64,000 nt of DNA. Source: Curtobacterium sp. TC1 (lineage in GTDB: Bacteria > Actinomycetota > Actinomycetes > Actinomycetales > Microbacteriaceae). The DNA is taken from assembly GCF_019844075.1 (NCBI RefSeq), contig NZ_CP081964.1, positions 3,286,001-3,350,000 on the forward strand, written 5' to 3'. Both the position numbers and the translations under genes were made by a program. Below, one piece after another: positions 7,484 through 17,186 of the stretch; the stretch's first letter is position 1; each line of letters opens with the position of its first letter. Below the pieces are notes generated by a model that did no database searches, was not told where the DNA came from, and saw only the letters and a program-made list of their open reading frames with translations.

Positions 7484-9205
7484 CTACTTGCGCAGCTCCA
7501 GGTACTTCGCGATGAGCGCCTTGGTCGAGGCGTCCTGCGCGTCGAGCGCGGCCTGGTCGCCCTCGACGGCCGGCGTGACCTGCAGCGCCAGCTGCTTGCC
7601 GAGCTCCACACCCCACTGGTCGAACGAGTCGATGCCCCAGATGGTGCCCTCGGTGAACACGATGTGCTCGTAGAGCGCGATGAGCTGGCCGAGCACGCTC
7701 GGGGTGAGCTCCGGCGCCAGGATCGACGTCGTCGGCTTGTTGCCCGGGAAGGTGCGCGCCGCGACGATGCCCTCGTCGGTGGTGCCCTCGGCGCGGACCT
7801 CGTCGGCGCTCTTGCCGAACGCCAGCGCCTTCGTCTGCGCGAAGAAGTTCGCCAGGAACAGCGTGTGCACGTCGGTACCGGGCGCGACGCCCTTGCCGTC
7901 ACCGGTCTCGTCCTTGAGCGGACGGGCCGGGTTCGCGACCGTGATGAAGTCGGCCGGGATCAGGCGGGTGCCCTGGTGGATGAGCTGGTAGAACGCGTGC
8001 TGGCCGTTCGTGCCGGGCTCTCCCCAGAAGACCTCGCCGGTCTCGGTGGTGACGGGCGAGCCGTCCCAGCGGACGCGCTTGCCGTTCGACTCCATGGTGA
8101 GCTGCTGCAGGTACGCAGCGAAGCGGTGCAGGTACTGCGTGTACGGCAGGACCGCGTGGCTCTGGGCGCCGAGGAAGTTCGTGTACCAGACGTTGAGCAG
8201 GCCCATCAGGACGGGGACGTTCTGCTCGAGCGGCGTGGTGCGGACGTGCTCGTCGATGGCGTGGAAGCCGGCGAGGAACTGCTCCCAGTTCTCCTGACCG
8301 ATCGCGACGATGACGCTCGTGCCGATGGCCGAGTCGACCGAGTAGCGGCCGCCCACCCAGTCCCAGAACCCGAAGGCGTTCTCGGGGTCGATGCCGAAGG
8401 CCTCCACCTTGTCGAGGGCGGTGGAGACGGCGACGAAGTGCTTGGCGACGGCGTTCTTCTTCTCGTCGTCGGCGGCGTCGGTCAGGCCGAGCTCCTCCCA
8501 CAGCCACTGGCGGGCGAGCCGCGCGTTGGTCAGGGTCTCGAGCGTGCCGAAGGTCTTCGACGCGACGATGAACAGCGTGGTCTCGGGGTCGAGGTCCGCG
8601 GTCTTCTCGTAGATGTCCGCCGGGTCGATGTTCGACACGAAGCGGGCTTCGAGGCCGGGCTGGACGTAGGGCTTGAGCGCCTCGTAGACCATGACCGGGC
8701 CGAGGTCCGATCCGCCGATGCCGATGTTGACGACGGTCTCGATGCGCTTGCCGGTGACACCGGTCCACGAGCCGTCGCGCACCTGCGACGCGAAGCCGTA
8801 GACCTTGTCGAGCGTGGCGTGCACGTCGGCGTCGACGTCCTGGCCGTCGACGGTCAGCGGGGCCGCCGGGACGAGGCCCTCGGTCGCCTTCGGACGGCGG
8901 AGCGCGGTGTGCAGGACGGCGCGGTCCTCGGTGACGTTGATGCGCTCACCGGCGATCATCGCCTGGAAGCGCTCGGCGACGCCGGTGTCCTTCGCCACCT
9001 GCAGCAGGGCGGCGAGGATCTCGTCGGTGACGAGGCCCTTCGACAGGTCCACGGTCAGGTCTGCTGCCTGGAACGTGTACTGCTCGGCACGGCCGGGGTC
9101 GCTGTCGAACCACCCGCGCAGGTCAGGGGTGAAGTCGGCGGCGATGCCGTCGAGCTTCTTCCAGCCTTCGGTCGATGTGGGGTCGACGGGAGCGGATTCG
9201 GTCAC
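7484..9205 (-). CDS. pgi: Glucose-6-phosphate isomerase
   Basis: Interconverts glucose 6-phosphate and fructose 6-phosphate in glycolysis and gluconeogenesis. The 573-residue protein has the family signatures [24 protein letters not shown], the [21 protein letters not shown] region and [13 protein letters not shown] near the C-terminus. The GTG at 9205 is supported by a strong AGGAGG site in the preceding bases. Expressed alone, with hairpins at both ends of the gene. Confidence 0.97.
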   Translation of the reverse strand: MTESAPVDPTSTEGWKKLDGIAADFTPDLRGWFDSDPGRAEQYTFQAADLTVDLSKGLVTDEILAALLQVAKDTGVAERFQAMIAGERINVTEDRAVLHTALRRPKATEGLVPAAPLTVDGQDVDADVHATLDKVYGFASQVRDGSWTGVTGKRIETVVNIGIGGSDLGPVMVYEALKPYVQPGLEARFVSNIDPADIYEKTADLDPETTLFIVASKTFGTLETLTNARLARQWLWEELGLTDAADDEKKNAVAKHFVAVSTALDKVEAFGIDPENAFGFWDWVGGRYSVDSAIGTSVIVAIGQENWEQFLAGFHAIDEHVRTTPLEQNVPVLMGLLNVWYTNFLGAQSHAVLPYTQYLHRFAAYLQQLTMESNGKRVRWDGSPVTTETGEVFWGEPGTNGQHAFYQLIHQGTRLIPADFITVANPARPLKDETGDGKGVAPGTDVHTLFLANFFAQTKALAFGKSADEVRAEGTTDEGIVAARTFPGNKPTTSILAPELTPSVLGQLIALYEHIVFTEGTIWGIDSFDQWGVELGKQLALQVTPAVEGDQAALDAQDASTKALIAKYLELRK

Positions 9206-9312
9206 TTCGGTCCTCCTGGGATCACGTTCGAGACGTACAGCCCGCAGGTCACCGCACCAGTGCGTCGCGGACCGTCTTCGAGCGTAGTGCCGTCGGCACC
9301 GTGGTGCGCACC

Positions 9313-9360
9313 GCCGGACGGGAGGCGCGGGCTGCGTTCGCTGCGCGCGTCACGTCCGGC
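9313..9360. terminator. Degenerate hairpin of the GACGGGAGGC family
   Basis: GCCGGACG (9313-9320) pairs with CGTCCGGC (9353-9360), and the left arm continues as GGAGGCGCG, but the right arm lacks the matching CGCGCCTCC. It lies just after the copA stop (9373, minus strand) and before pgi. Probably a decayed member of the repeat family serving copA. Confidence 0.55.
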
Positions 9361-9372
9361 GGGTGGTCGGCC

Positions 9373-11613
9373 TCAGGGCCGGGGTGCGAAACGACGCAGC
9401 CGCAGGCTGTTCGTCACGACGAAGACCGACGAGAACGCCATGGCGGCGCCGGCGAGCACCGGGTTGAGCAGCCCCGCCATCGCGAGCGGGATCGCCGCCA
9501 CGTTGTACGCGAACGCCCAGAACAGGTTGCCCTTGATGATGCCGAGCGTGGCCCGCGACAGCCGAACGGCGTCGGCGACGACGGTGAGCCGACCGCTCAC
9601 GACCGTGATGTCGCTGGCCGCGATCGCCGCGTCGGTGCCGGCGCCCATCGCGATGCCGAGGTCGGCCGCGGCGAGCGCCGCGGCGTCGTTGACACCGTCG
9701 CCGACCATGGCGACGCTCCGTCCCCGGGCCTGCATGCCCCGGACGGTGTCGAGCTTGCCGGCCGGGGTCGCGCGGGCGTGCACCTCGTCGATGCCGACCT
9801 GCGCGGCGACGGCTCGGGCTGCTCCGTCGTTGTCGCCGGTGAGCAGGACGGGGTGGAGGCCGAGGGCCACGAACCGCGCGACGGCGTCGGCCGCCTCGGG
9901 CTTCACGGTGTCACCGACGACCACGACGCCCAGCACACTGCCGTTCCGGGCCACGACGACCGCGGTCCCGCCGTCGGTCTCGGCGGCGGTGATCGCCGCG
10001 GTCACCGCGTCGGGGACGGGGATCGCCCACGACGAGGTCAGCCAGCGGGTACCGCCGACGAGGACGACGTCGCCGTCCACGACGGCCTGCACGCCGGCGC
10101 CGGGGGTCGACTCGAACTGCTCGGCGGTCGGGACGTCGAGGTGCCGGGCCACTGCCGCACGGACGACCGCACGGGCCACCGGGTGCTCGGACCCGTGTTC
10201 GACGGCCGCAGCGAGGCGGAGCACGGCGTCCTCGTCGAGGGCGGCGTCGGCGGAGGTCACCGCGCGCATGGTCATCTCGCCGGTGGTGACGGTGCCGGTC
10301 TTGTCGAGCACGATCGTGTCGACGCCACGGGTCTGCTCGAGCACCTGCGGGCCGCCGATCAGGATGCCGAGCTGCGATCCACGGCCGGTGCCGACGAGCA
10401 GCGCGGTCGGGGTCGCGAGCCCGAGGGCGCACGGGCAGGCGATGATGAGCGTGGCGACGGCTGCGGTGAACGCCGCCGTGACCGAACCGCCGAGCACGAG
10501 CCAGCCGACGAACGCCAGCACGGCGAGCGCGATGACGATCGGCACGAAGACGCCGGACACCCGGTCGGCCAAGCGTTGCACGTCGGCCTTGCCGGTCTGC
10601 GCGTCCTCGATGAGTCGCCCCATCCGGGCGAGTTCGGTGTCGGCGCCGACGCGGGTGACGTCGACCACGAGCCGGCCGCCGACGTTGATCGTCGCACCGG
10701 TCACCCGGTCGCCCGGTCCGACCTCGACGGGGACGGACTCGCCGGTGACCATGCTGCGGTCGACGGCCGACGACCCGTCCTGCACGAGGCCGTCGCTCGG
10801 GATCCGCTCCCCCGGCCGCACGACGACGACGTCCCCGACGACGAGGGCCGACGTCGGGACGCGCTGCTCGACGCCGTCCCGCAGCACCGTGGCCTCCTTC
10901 GCGCCGAGTTCGAGCAGGGCGCGGAGGGCTGCTCCGGACTGCCGCTTGGCGCGGGCCTCCATGTACCGGCCGGCCAGGATGAACACCGTCACGGCCGCGG
11001 CGACCTCGAGGTACAGGTCGGTCGCCTCGGGGTCGGTCGCGATCCACGAGAAGGTCATGTGCATGCCGGTCGTGCCGGCGTCGCCGAAGAAGAGGGCGTA
11101 CAGGGACCAGCCGAAGGCCGCGAGCACGCCCACGCTCACCAGGGTGTCCATGGTCGCCGCGCCGTGTCGGGCGTTCACCCAGGCCGCACGGTGGATCGGG
11201 AGCGCGCCCCACACCGCGACGGGGGCCGCCAGCGTCAGGGCGAGCCACTGCCAGTTCGGGAACTGCAGGACCGGCACCATGGAGAGTAGGACGACCGGGA
11301 CGGCCAGGACCGCGGACACGACGAGTCGACGGCGCAGCGCGGCAGCCGGGTCGTCGGCGTCGGTGTCCGCGTCGGCCGTGGTGTCGGCCGGCGGGGTGGG
11401 CACGGTCGCGCCGTACCCGGCGGACTCGACGGCGGCGATGAGGGTCGCGGGGTCGGCGGTGCCGTCGGCCGCGACCTGCACCTGCGCCTTCTCGGTGGCG
11501 TAGTTGACGGTGGCGGTGACCCCGGGCAGCTTGCCCAGCTTCCGTTCGATGCGGTTCGCGCACGAGGCGCAGGTCATGCCCGTGATGTCGAGTTCGACGA
11601 TGCCCTCCGTCAC
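9373..11613 (-). CDS. copA: Copper-exporting P1B-type ATPase
   Basis: Pumps Cu(I) out of the cytoplasm. The 746-residue protein has an N-terminal heavy-metal domain with GMTCASC, the transmembrane CPC metal site ([10 protein letters not shown], about residues 390-400), the phosphorylation motif [10 protein letters not shown] (about 437), the HP motif (SEHPVARA) and [20 protein letters not shown]. The GTG at 11613 overlaps the copZ stop (GTGA), which fixes the start. The frame stays open far upstream through copZ and csoR, but those codons are Arg-rich noise. Operon csoR-copZ-copA. Confidence 0.95.
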   Translation of the reverse strand: MTEGIVELDITGMTCASCANRIERKLGKLPGVTATVNYATEKAQVQVAADGTADPATLIAAVESAGYGATVPTPPADTTADADTDADDPAAALRRRLVVSAVLAVPVVLLSMVPVLQFPNWQWLALTLAAPVAVWGALPIHRAAWVNARHGAATMDTLVSVGVLAAFGWSLYALFFGDAGTTGMHMTFSWIATDPEATDLYLEVAAAVTVFILAGRYMEARAKRQSGAALRALLELGAKEATVLRDGVEQRVPTSALVVGDVVVVRPGERIPSDGLVQDGSSAVDRSMVTGESVPVEVGPGDRVTGATINVGGRLVVDVTRVGADTELARMGRLIEDAQTGKADVQRLADRVSGVFVPIVIALAVLAFVGWLVLGGSVTAAFTAAVATLIIACPCALGLATPTALLVGTGRGSQLGILIGGPQVLEQTRGVDTIVLDKTGTVTTGEMTMRAVTSADAALDEDAVLRLAAAVEHGSEHPVARAVVRAAVARHLDVPTAEQFESTPGAGVQAVVDGDVVLVGGTRWLTSSWAIPVPDAVTAAITAAETDGGTAVVVARNGSVLGVVVVGDTVKPEAADAVARFVALGLHPVLLTGDNDGAARAVAAQVGIDEVHARATPAGKLDTVRGMQARGRSVAMVGDGVNDAAALAAADLGIAMGAGTDAAIAASDITVVSGRLTVVADAVRLSRATLGIIKGNLFWAFAYNVAAIPLAMAGLLNPVLAGAAMAFSSVFVVTNSLRLRRFAPRP

Positions 11614-11828
11614 GACGGCACGACCTCGTACCCCGCCTCGGCGACCGCGCCGCGGAGCGCCTCGGGGTCGACGGGTGCGTCCGAGGTCACGGTCACCGAT
11701 GAGGCACCGCCGGGGACGAGCGCCACGGCGACGTCGGACACCCCCTCGAGTCCGGTGAGTTCCTCGGTCACGCTCATCACGCAGTGTTCGCAGGTCATGC
11801 CCTCGACGAGCAGCAGTTCGGTGGTCAC
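11610..11828 (-). CDS. copZ: CopZ-like copper chaperone
   Basis: 72-residue single heavy-metal-associated domain that hands Cu(I) to CopA and CsoR. The metal-binding motif is GMTCEHC, followed by the usual beta-alpha-beta layout. The GTG at 11828 is chosen because AGGAGGA lies 6 nt upstream; a second GTG at 11867 overlapping the csoR stop would add 13 residues but lacks such a site. Its stop overlaps the copA start. Confidence 0.92.
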   Translation of the reverse strand: MTTELLLVEGMTCEHCVMSVTEELTGLEGVSDVAVALVPGGASSVTVTSDAPVDPEALRGAVAEAGYEVVPS

Positions 11829-11863
11829 GGTGTCTCCTCCTGTGGTTCCGGTGTGGGCGGGGG

Positions 11864-12154
11864 TCACGAGCGCACGAGCCGGGCGATGGCCTGGCTCGCT
11901 TCGCGGACCTTCTCGTCCGCGGCGTCGCCGCCCTCGGCCACGGCCTCGGCGACGCAGTGCTTGAGGTGGTCCTCCAGCAGCGAGAGCGCCACACGTTCGA
12001 GCGCCCGGTTCGCCGCCGAGATCTGGGTGAGGACGTCGATGCAGTACGTCTCGTCCTCGACCATCCGGGCGATGCCGCGCACCTGCCCCTCGGCGCGACG
12101 GAGCCGCTTGAGCAGGTCGTCCTTGTCGCCGATGTACCCGACGTGTTCGTGCAT
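11864..12154 (-). CDS. csoR: CsoR copper-sensing repressor
   Basis: All-helical Cu(I)-responsive repressor, 96 residues. The Cu-binding C-H-C set is present as Cys38 (TYCIDV), His63 and Cys67 (EDHLKHC). The ATG at 12154 follows a GGAGG ribosome site; a start 7 codons earlier has none. First gene of csoR-copZ-copA and expected to repress it through the operator at 12181-12195. Confidence 0.93.
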   Translation of the reverse strand: MHEHVGYIGDKDDLLKRLRRAEGQVRGIARMVEDETYCIDVLTQISAANRALERVALSLLEDHLKHCVAEAVAEGGDAADEKVREASQAIARLVRS

Positions 12155-12180
12155 GGTGGCCTCCACGGTCCTCAATACGG

Positions 12181-12195
12181 TACCCCCCTAGGGTA
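12181..12195. promoter_or_regulatory. CsoR operator
   Basis: TACCCCCCTAGGGTA is an inverted repeat of TACCC/GGGTA around C-rich bases, the typical look of CsoR sites, 27 nt upstream of csoR. Copper loading should release CsoR and induce the operon. It also lies about 75 nt upstream of the divergent AraC gene. Confidence 0.75.
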
Positions 12196-12269
12196 TTCCC
12201 TCGGAGCGACGGACGGTGCGCGAACGCGGGTATTCACCTCGCCGCGCGGTCGGTGTCATGATTTCGACC

Positions 12270-13478
12270 ATGACCGATCCGACGACGAACGGCTTCCGCA
12301 AGCTGCGGTTCGCCGACGGCGACGGCTCGGACTACTCCGACATCTTCGAGGCGGAGTACCACGGGTCCGGCTTCGCCTCCGAGACGTACGCGACCCACGA
12401 CACCCGCTACGAGTACACGGTGGTCGGCGACGACGACCTCACGCTACGGACCATGCGTGCCGAGGGCGGGCGCCGCGGCGGGGTCATCGGGGCGCGGGAG
12501 GACCACGTGGTCTTCTGGCTCACCAAGGGCCGGCTCGAGATGCACTTCCCCGACCGCACGCGGGTGGTCGAGCCGGGCAGCCCCTACATCGCCAGCGCGT
12601 CCGAGGCGTACCGCTTCGAGTCGGACGGCACGGTCTACAACGGGGTGCACATCGCGGACTCGTTCCTGCGGACCGTGGGGCGCGACCTCGGCTACCGGCT
12701 GCCGGACGGCCCGCTCCTCTTCGAGCAGCAGGACGAGGTCATCGCCCGCCGCGAACCGCTGCGCCACCTGATCGGGGAGCTCGGCCCGGCACTCGTCGAC
12801 GACCGCGTGGTCGGTCCGATGCGGACCGCGCTGAACCGCCGGTTGGCGATCGTCGTGCTCGACACCTTCCCGATCCGCAACCGCGGTGACGACGTCCCCG
12901 TCGCGAACCGCCTGCGCGACGCGATCCGGTACGTCGAGCGGCACGCGGCCGAGCGTCCGGCGGTGTCGGAGATCGCCGCGGCGTGCGGACTCAGCCAGCG
13001 CGGCCTGCAGGACGTGTTCGCCCGCACGCTGGACTCGACGCCGCACCAGTTCCTGCGCGAGCACCGGCTCGACCGGGTCCGGAGCGAGCTCCTGCGTGCC
13101 GGCGACGACCGATCCCCCAACGCCGACAGCGTCGCCGTGGTCGCGCGCCGGTGGGGCTTCACCAACCCTGGTCGGTTCGCCACCGCCTACCGCGAGCGGT
13201 TCGGCGAGGACTCTGCCGCCACCCGCCGCGCCTCCCTGTCCGCACGACCGGACAGCGGCCGGTCCTCGTGGCGCGTCCGCCGCGCCGTCTCCTTCATCGA
13301 GCAGCACGCCACCGAGGACCTCTCCCTGCAGGAGATCGCCGACGCCGCCGGGGTCCTGCCGCGACGGCTGCAGCAGCTCTTCCGGGCCGAGCGAGGCGAG
13401 TCCCCGATGGCGTGCGCCCGGGCGATCCGCGCCGCTGCAGAACGCAACGCGGTGGACGGAACGCGCGAAACCGCCTGA
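12270..13478 (+). CDS. AraC family regulator with a second, partial HTH
   Basis: 402 residues. Residues about 1-200 form a sensor domain like those of AraC-binding-like proteins. The AraC DNA-binding domain follows (AVSEIAAACGLSQRGLQDVF, PHQFLREHRLDRVRSELL, VARRWGFTNPGRFATAYRERFG). After it comes another AraC-type first helix-turn-helix (LSLQEIADAAGVLPRRLQQLF, SPMACARAIR) with no second half. The ATG at 12270 and one at 12258 are both possible; neither has a clear ribosome site. Target unknown; divergent from the copper operon but not obviously connected to it. Confidence 0.8.
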   Translation: MTDPTTNGFRKLRFADGDGSDYSDIFEAEYHGSGFASETYATHDTRYEYTVVGDDDLTLRTMRAEGGRRGGVIGAREDHVVFWLTKGRLEMHFPDRTRVVEPGSPYIASASEAYRFESDGTVYNGVHIADSFLRTVGRDLGYRLPDGPLLFEQQDEVIARREPLRHLIGELGPALVDDRVVGPMRTALNRRLAIVVLDTFPIRNRGDDVPVANRLRDAIRYVERHAAERPAVSEIAAACGLSQRGLQDVFARTLDSTPHQFLREHRLDRVRSELLRAGDDRSPNADSVAVVARRWGFTNPGRFATAYRERFGEDSAATRRASLSARPDSGRSSWRVRRAVSFIEQHATEDLSLQEIADAAGVLPRRLQQLFRAERGESPMACARAIRAAAERNAVDGTRETA

Positions 13479-13518
13479 GTGGACGGCCAGGGGGTACAGC
13501 CACATCCCCGTGTCCCCG

Positions 13519-13545
13519 CGGATTCCTGGATTTCTGCCGAATCCG
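13519..13545. other. Small inverted repeat upstream of the Asp23 cluster
   Basis: CGGATTC (13519-13525) and GAATCCG (13539-13545) are separated by 13 bases in the 162-bp gap between the AraC gene and asp23. It could be a terminator for the AraC gene or part of the cluster's leader. I found no clear sigma-factor promoter in this gap. Confidence 0.35.
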
Positions 13546-13640
13546 GAAAGTCATGTGTGACGAATCTCTGGTGCAGCCCGTCTCATCCGTGAACAGCAAC
13601 CGCTGGGAACGCCCGGCGGGTCAATCGGAAGGAACGAACC

Positions 13641-14105
13641 ATGGCTGACACCACCACCACCCCGGCCACCACCGCCGCGGCCCGGACCACCTCGCACGCC
13701 GGCTCGAACAGCGGCGTCACCGGCAAGACCGTCATCGACGACACCGTCGTGTCGAAGGTCGCCGGCATCGCCGCCCGCGAGGTCAACGGCGTGCACTCGC
13801 TCGGTGGCGGCGCCGCCCGTGCGATCGGTGCGCTCCGCGACGCGATCGGCCAGCGCGACTTCGGTCAGGGCGTCAAGGTCGAGGTCGGCGAGAAGCAGGT
13901 CGCCGCGGACATCGTCATCGTCGCCGAGTACCCGGTGTCGCTCCAGCAGGTCGCCGACGGCGTCCGCAGCAGCGTCGCACGTGCCCTCGAGCAGATCGTC
14001 GGCATGGAGGTCGCCGAGGTCAACGTGACCGTCCAGGACGTCTTCATCCCGGGCGACGACGACGACAACGACAACGACGAGAAGAAGGAAGCGCGAGTCG
14101 CATGA
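13641..14105 (+). CDS. Asp23/Gls24 family envelope stress protein
   Basis: 154 residues. After a Thr/Ala-rich leader the Asp23 domain runs from VTGKTVIDDTVVSKVAGIAAREVNG to EVNVTVQDVFIPG, ending in an acidic Asp/Asn tail. In staphylococci Asp23 coats the membrane via AmaP; here the partners are encoded next door. A GGAAGGAAC ribosome site lies before the ATG. First gene of a tightly packed nine-gene series, whose next start overlaps this stop (ATGA). Confidence 0.9.
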   Translation: MADTTTTPATTAAARTTSHAGSNSGVTGKTVIDDTVVSKVAGIAAREVNGVHSLGGGAARAIGALRDAIGQRDFGQGVKVEVGEKQVAADIVIVAEYPVSLQQVADGVRSSVARALEQIVGMEVAEVNVTVQDVFIPGDDDDNDNDEKKEARVA

Positions 14106-14293
14106 GCAACACACTGATCGGTGCCCTCATCGGTGCCGTCCTCGCAGTCGTCGCACTGCAGTTCGGGTTCTGGGGCTTCGTCCTCGTCATCGTCTTCGGT
14201 GCGATCGGGGCCCTCGTGGCCGCCCTCGCCACCGGCAAGATCGACCGTGGCGCCCTGACCGACGTGCTCACCGGGCGCCGGAGCTCCCGGTGA
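14102..14293 (+). CDS. DUF2273-like small membrane protein
   Basis: 63 residues with two hydrophobic helices (about 4-22 and 25-45) and a basic tail. DUF2273 proteins accompany Asp23/AmaP genes and are thought to help form the membrane anchor. It overlaps both neighbours by 4 bases, so it is translationally coupled to both Asp23-type genes. Confidence 0.8.
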   Translation: MSNTLIGALIGAVLAVVALQFGFWGFVLVIVFGAIGALVAALATGKIDRGALTDVLTGRRSSR

Positions 14294-14607
14294 ACGCCGG
14301 CCCGGACGTCGTCCCGGGCCGCGTCGAGATCACCGCTCGTGCACTGACCTCGCTGGCGCGGGCCGTCGCAGCCGAACGGCTCGGCGCGCCCGCCAAGCGG
14401 GTCAGGGTCGGTCTCGGAGACGCGGCCGGTGCGATGGCCCTCGACGTCACCGGCCCCATCGCCGCGGGCGACGACCTCGTCGCCCGTTCGGCCCAGGTCG
14501 CCGACGAGGTCAAGCGCCGCGTGAGCGAACTCACCGGCCGCCGCGTCGGCAGTGCCCACATCGAACTCACCGGGATCGTGCGCGAGCGCGAGTCCCGAAC
14601 CCGGTAG
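14290..14607 (+). CDS. Second Asp23-like protein
   Basis: 105 residues starting at a GTG in the stop overlap of the preceding gene. Shows the Asp23-type pattern of VEITARALTSLARAVAAERLG followed by strands and a helix (VKRRVSELTGRR), ending HIELTGIVRE. It lacks the acidic tail of the first copy. Likely a soluble partner in the same envelope-stress assembly; the family match is by pattern and is weaker than for the first copy. Confidence 0.7.
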   Translation: MNAGPDVVPGRVEITARALTSLARAVAAERLGAPAKRVRVGLGDAAGAMALDVTGPIAAGDDLVARSAQVADEVKRRVSELTGRRVGSAHIELTGIVRERESRTR

Positions 14608-14616
14608 GAGACCATC

Positions 14617-15192
14617 ATGAGCAACGGTTCCGTCGAACGACGCATCCGTCGTCGGAGCGTGCACCGCTCCCGCTCGACCGCAGTGGCGGTGGCGCTGGTG
14701 GTCCTCGCACTGGTCGCCGCGTGGATCGGCACGGAGTCGGTCCTGCGGGCGATCGGGCGGCCTCCGCTCCTCGCCGACCCGCAGACCGCCGTCGACGCCG
14801 CGCTGCAGCCCGACGCCGCGTTCGTCACGATCGCCGAGGTCATCGCCGTCGTGCTCGTGGTCCTCGGCATCGTGCTGATCGTCCTGGCCCTCAAGCCGGG
14901 CCGCCAGCACCGCTCCGTCGTCCAGCACGACCGCGGCGCCGTCGTCATCGACACCCGCATCGTCGCCTCGACCGCGGCCAACGCCGCCGGGACGGCAGCG
15001 GGGGTCCCCGAGGGCAACGCCTCGGCAACCGCACGCGGTCGCCGCACCGACGTCCGGATCGTGCCCGTCACCGGCATCCCGGTCGACGAGCAGGCCGTGC
15101 AGGCGGCCGTCCGCGACCGCCTCAGTGGTCTCGACGAACGCTTCGGCCAGAACATCCGCGTCCGCATCGACGAGAAGGGGACCCTCGCATGA
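14617..15192 (+). CDS. AmaP-like/DUF6286 membrane protein
   Basis: 191 residues: basic N-terminus, membrane helix at about 22-40, a second at about 70-92, then a soluble domain ending in RDRLSGLDERFGQNIRVRID that resembles the Asp23-like fold of AmaP C-termini. AmaP anchors Asp23 at the membrane. An AGGAG site precedes the ATG. Its stop overlaps the next start. Confidence 0.72.
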   Translation: MSNGSVERRIRRRSVHRSRSTAVAVALVVLALVAAWIGTESVLRAIGRPPLLADPQTAVDAALQPDAAFVTIAEVIAVVLVVLGIVLIVLALKPGRQHRSVVQHDRGAVVIDTRIVASTAANAAGTAAGVPEGNASATARGRRTDVRIVPVTGIPVDEQAVQAAVRDRLSGLDERFGQNIRVRIDEKGTLA

Positions 15193-15752
15193 CCAAGAGC
15201 AACCGGACCATGAACCGGATCATCCTCTTCGTCCTCGGCCTCGTCGCCGTCGTCGTCGGCCTCACCATCGGCGCGGGTGTGCTGCCCGCCGTGCAGGACG
15301 CGATCAAGCCCTACGTCGACCTGCCGAGCAACCTGGACGTCCCCGCGTCCTCGCTCTGGATCGTCGCCGTCGCCTGCGCCGTCGTGATCGTGCTCGCCCT
15401 CGTCTGGGTGTTCACCCGCGGTGGGGGCGGCACGTCCGTCGCCGTCCGCGAACGCTCGGGTGAGGACGCCGTCACGGTGAACGTCGCCCTCGTCCGCGAC
15501 GTCGTCGAGCACGAGCTCGCCGGGGTCCGCGACGTCGTCGGCTCCCGCGTCGACACCTACCTGGTGCGCAAGCAGCGTGCCGCTCGCATCCGCGTCGCGG
15601 TCCGCCGCGGCGGGGACGCCGTCTCGGTGCTCGACGCCGTCGACCGCGCCGTCGCGGTCCTCGACCGCACGCTCGGCCGCCAGGTGCCCGTCCTGGTCCA
15701 CCTCACCGGTGGAACCCGTTCGGCGCTCGCGAAGTCGACCCGCGTCCACTGA
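15189..15752 (+). CDS. Alkaline-shock membrane anchor AmaP-like protein
   Basis: 187 residues with two membrane helices (about 10-30 and 55-75), a Gly-rich turn (RGGGGTS) and a C-terminal domain with VNVALVRDVVEHELAGV and RIRVAVRRGG, ending LVHLTGG. This is the typical AmaP layout. The ATG at 15189 overlaps the previous stop. Followed by a 98-bp gap that holds one half of the GGGCCTCCCGG repeat, without a partner arm. Confidence 0.75.
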   Translation: MTKSNRTMNRIILFVLGLVAVVVGLTIGAGVLPAVQDAIKPYVDLPSNLDVPASSLWIVAVACAVVIVLALVWVFTRGGGGTSVAVRERSGEDAVTVNVALVRDVVEHELAGVRDVVGSRVDTYLVRKQRAARIRVAVRRGGDAVSVLDAVDRAVAVLDRTLGRQVPVLVHLTGGTRSALAKSTRVH

Positions 15753-15850
15753 CACCCGTCAGCCGGACGCGACCCCGGGCCTCCCGGCCCACCGAAGACC
15801 GACGCAACACCCACCATCGGGCGCACGCCCGACCGATGAAAGGACCCGTC

Positions 15851-16024
15851 ATGGGACTCGACGACAAGATCAAGAACGCTGCACAGGACCTCGCCGGCAA
15901 GGCGAAGGAGGCCGTGGGCAAGGCCCAGAACGACGACTCCAAGGTCGCCGAGGGCCAGAAGGACCAGGCCTCCGCGAGCGTCAAGAAGACCGGCGAGGAC
16001 GTCAAGGACGTCTTCAAGAACTAG
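15851..16024 (+). CDS. CsbD family stress protein
   Basis: 57-residue hydrophilic protein (MGLDDKIKNAAQDLAGKAKE...) typical of CsbD, a general-stress family of unknown biochemical role. The ATG at 15851 follows an AAAGGA ribosome site; an upstream in-frame ATG at 15836 would put that site inside the gene. Its Lys/Ala-rich amphipathic repeats resemble the tail of the next gene. Confidence 0.9.
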   Translation: MGLDDKIKNAAQDLAGKAKEAVGKAQNDDSKVAEGQKDQASASVKKTGEDVKDVFKN

Positions 16025-16100
16025 GACGCTCGATGCGCCTCGGGGCACTCGCGACGTCGAGTGCCCCGATGCGTTCCGCGGACCCGAACGAGGAGGAACC

Positions 16101-17186
16101 ATGCAGCACGACCCCCATGCGCACACGCAGGTCACCGAGGTGGCCCTGCCCGCAGAACTGACGGAGCCGCTGCCCGACGACGCGACCCCCGCGATGCTGA
16201 TCGCGCGGACCGCGGCGGAGACGGCGCTCGGTGTGCCCGGCGTGCACCACCTCGGCGGGACCGTCTCCCGAGCCGCCGACGAACTGCGGAAGCGGCTCGG
16301 CCGCTCCGCCGGCACCGCCGGTGTCCAGGTCGACGACGAGGACGGCACCTTCGCGGTGCACGTCTCCGTGATCGTCACCTACCCGCGGAACGTCCGCGAG
16401 GTCGCCGACGAGGTCCGCCGACAGGTGGCCGCTGCCGCCGGTCAGGTCTCGACCAAGCCGACGACGGTGGACGTCCGCGTCCTCGACGTGCACGGACCGT
16501 TCGACGACGAACCCTCGCCCGTCGAGCGTGCCGCCTCTGCCGTCGGCGACGCGATGCAGGACGCCGCGAAGGCGACCAGCGACACCACCAAGCGCGTGGC
16601 ATCCGCCACCGTCGATGCCACGAAGCAGGCAGCGGACGCCACCGCCGAGGCGACGAAGCGCGCCGCGGACGCCACGGCCGACGTGACCAAGCAGGCTGCG
16701 GAGGCCACCGCGGACGCGACCAAGCGTGCCGCCGACGCGACGGTCGACACCGCTCGACGCGCAGCCGACGCCACCGCGGACACGACGAAGCGTGCCGCTG
16801 CCGCGAGCGCCGACGCCACGAAGCGTGCCGCCGACGCGACCGCGGACGCAGCGGAGCGGGCCGTCGACGCGACGACCGACACGGCAGGCCGTGTGCACGA
16901 CGCCGCATCGGACGCACTCGACCGGGCGTCGGAGGACGCCCGGGACGCCGCGGACACCGCCCGCGACGCAGCCGACCGCGCACGGACGGCCGCTGCGGCC
17001 GACGACACCGCTGCGACCTCCGGCCCGGCCGGTGAGACCGCCGCCGACGCAGCGGTGCGTGCCGCAGACTCCGCCGAGGACGCCGCGCAGGACGCTGCCG
17101 ACGCTGCGGCCGACGCCAGCGAGGCAGCGCGGGCAGCCGCCCGCGACGCCGACCAGCCGACGACGCCGGCCGCGGACCGCCCGTGA
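16101..17186 (+). CDS. Asp23-domain protein with long LEA-like repeat tail
   Basis: 361 residues. Residues 1-140 form an Asp23 domain (MLIARTAAETALGVPGVHHLGG, VSVIVTYPRNVREVADEVRRQV, VDVRVLDVHGPF). From about 145 to 350 the protein is an Ala/Asp/Thr/Lys repeat with units such as ATADATKRAAD, close to the 11-residue repeats of group 3 LEA proteins, which form amphipathic helices when dry or on membranes. An AGGAGG site precedes the ATG. Its stop overlaps the next start. The domain fusion suggests a membrane-surface protectant recruited to the Asp23 layer; that role is inferred. Confidence 0.85.
   Translation: MQHDPHAHTQVTEVALPAELTEPLPDDATPAMLIARTAAETALGVPGVHHLGGTVSRAADELRKRLGRSAGTAGVQVDDEDGTFAVHVSVIVTYPRNVREVADEVRRQVAAAAGQVSTKPTTVDVRVLDVHGPFDDEPSPVERAASAVGDAMQDAAKATSDTTKRVASATVDATKQAADATAEATKRAADATADVTKQAAEATADATKRAADATVDTARRAADATADTTKRAAAASADATKRAADATADAAERAVDATTDTAGRVHDAASDALDRASEDARDAADTARDAADRARTAAAADDTAATSGPAGETAADAAVRAADSAEDAAQDAADAAADASEAARAAARDADQPTTPAADRP

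Noticed and set aside
7664-11503. A 1,279-codon open frame on the + strand opposite pgi and copA
   Set aside because: Its translation is Arg/Val/Ala-rich and low complexity with no motifs, and it is the complement of two well-supported genes; typical of high-GC antisense frames.
15766-15785. GGGCCTCCCGG word after the AmaP-like genes as a terminator
   Set aside because: Only one arm is present; no partner arm within a reasonable distance.
16560-17110. Repeated DNA that could look like a tandem or CRISPR-type repeat
   Set aside because: The repeats follow codons of the Ala/Asp/Lys LEA-like tail, with no constant spacer or repeat length.
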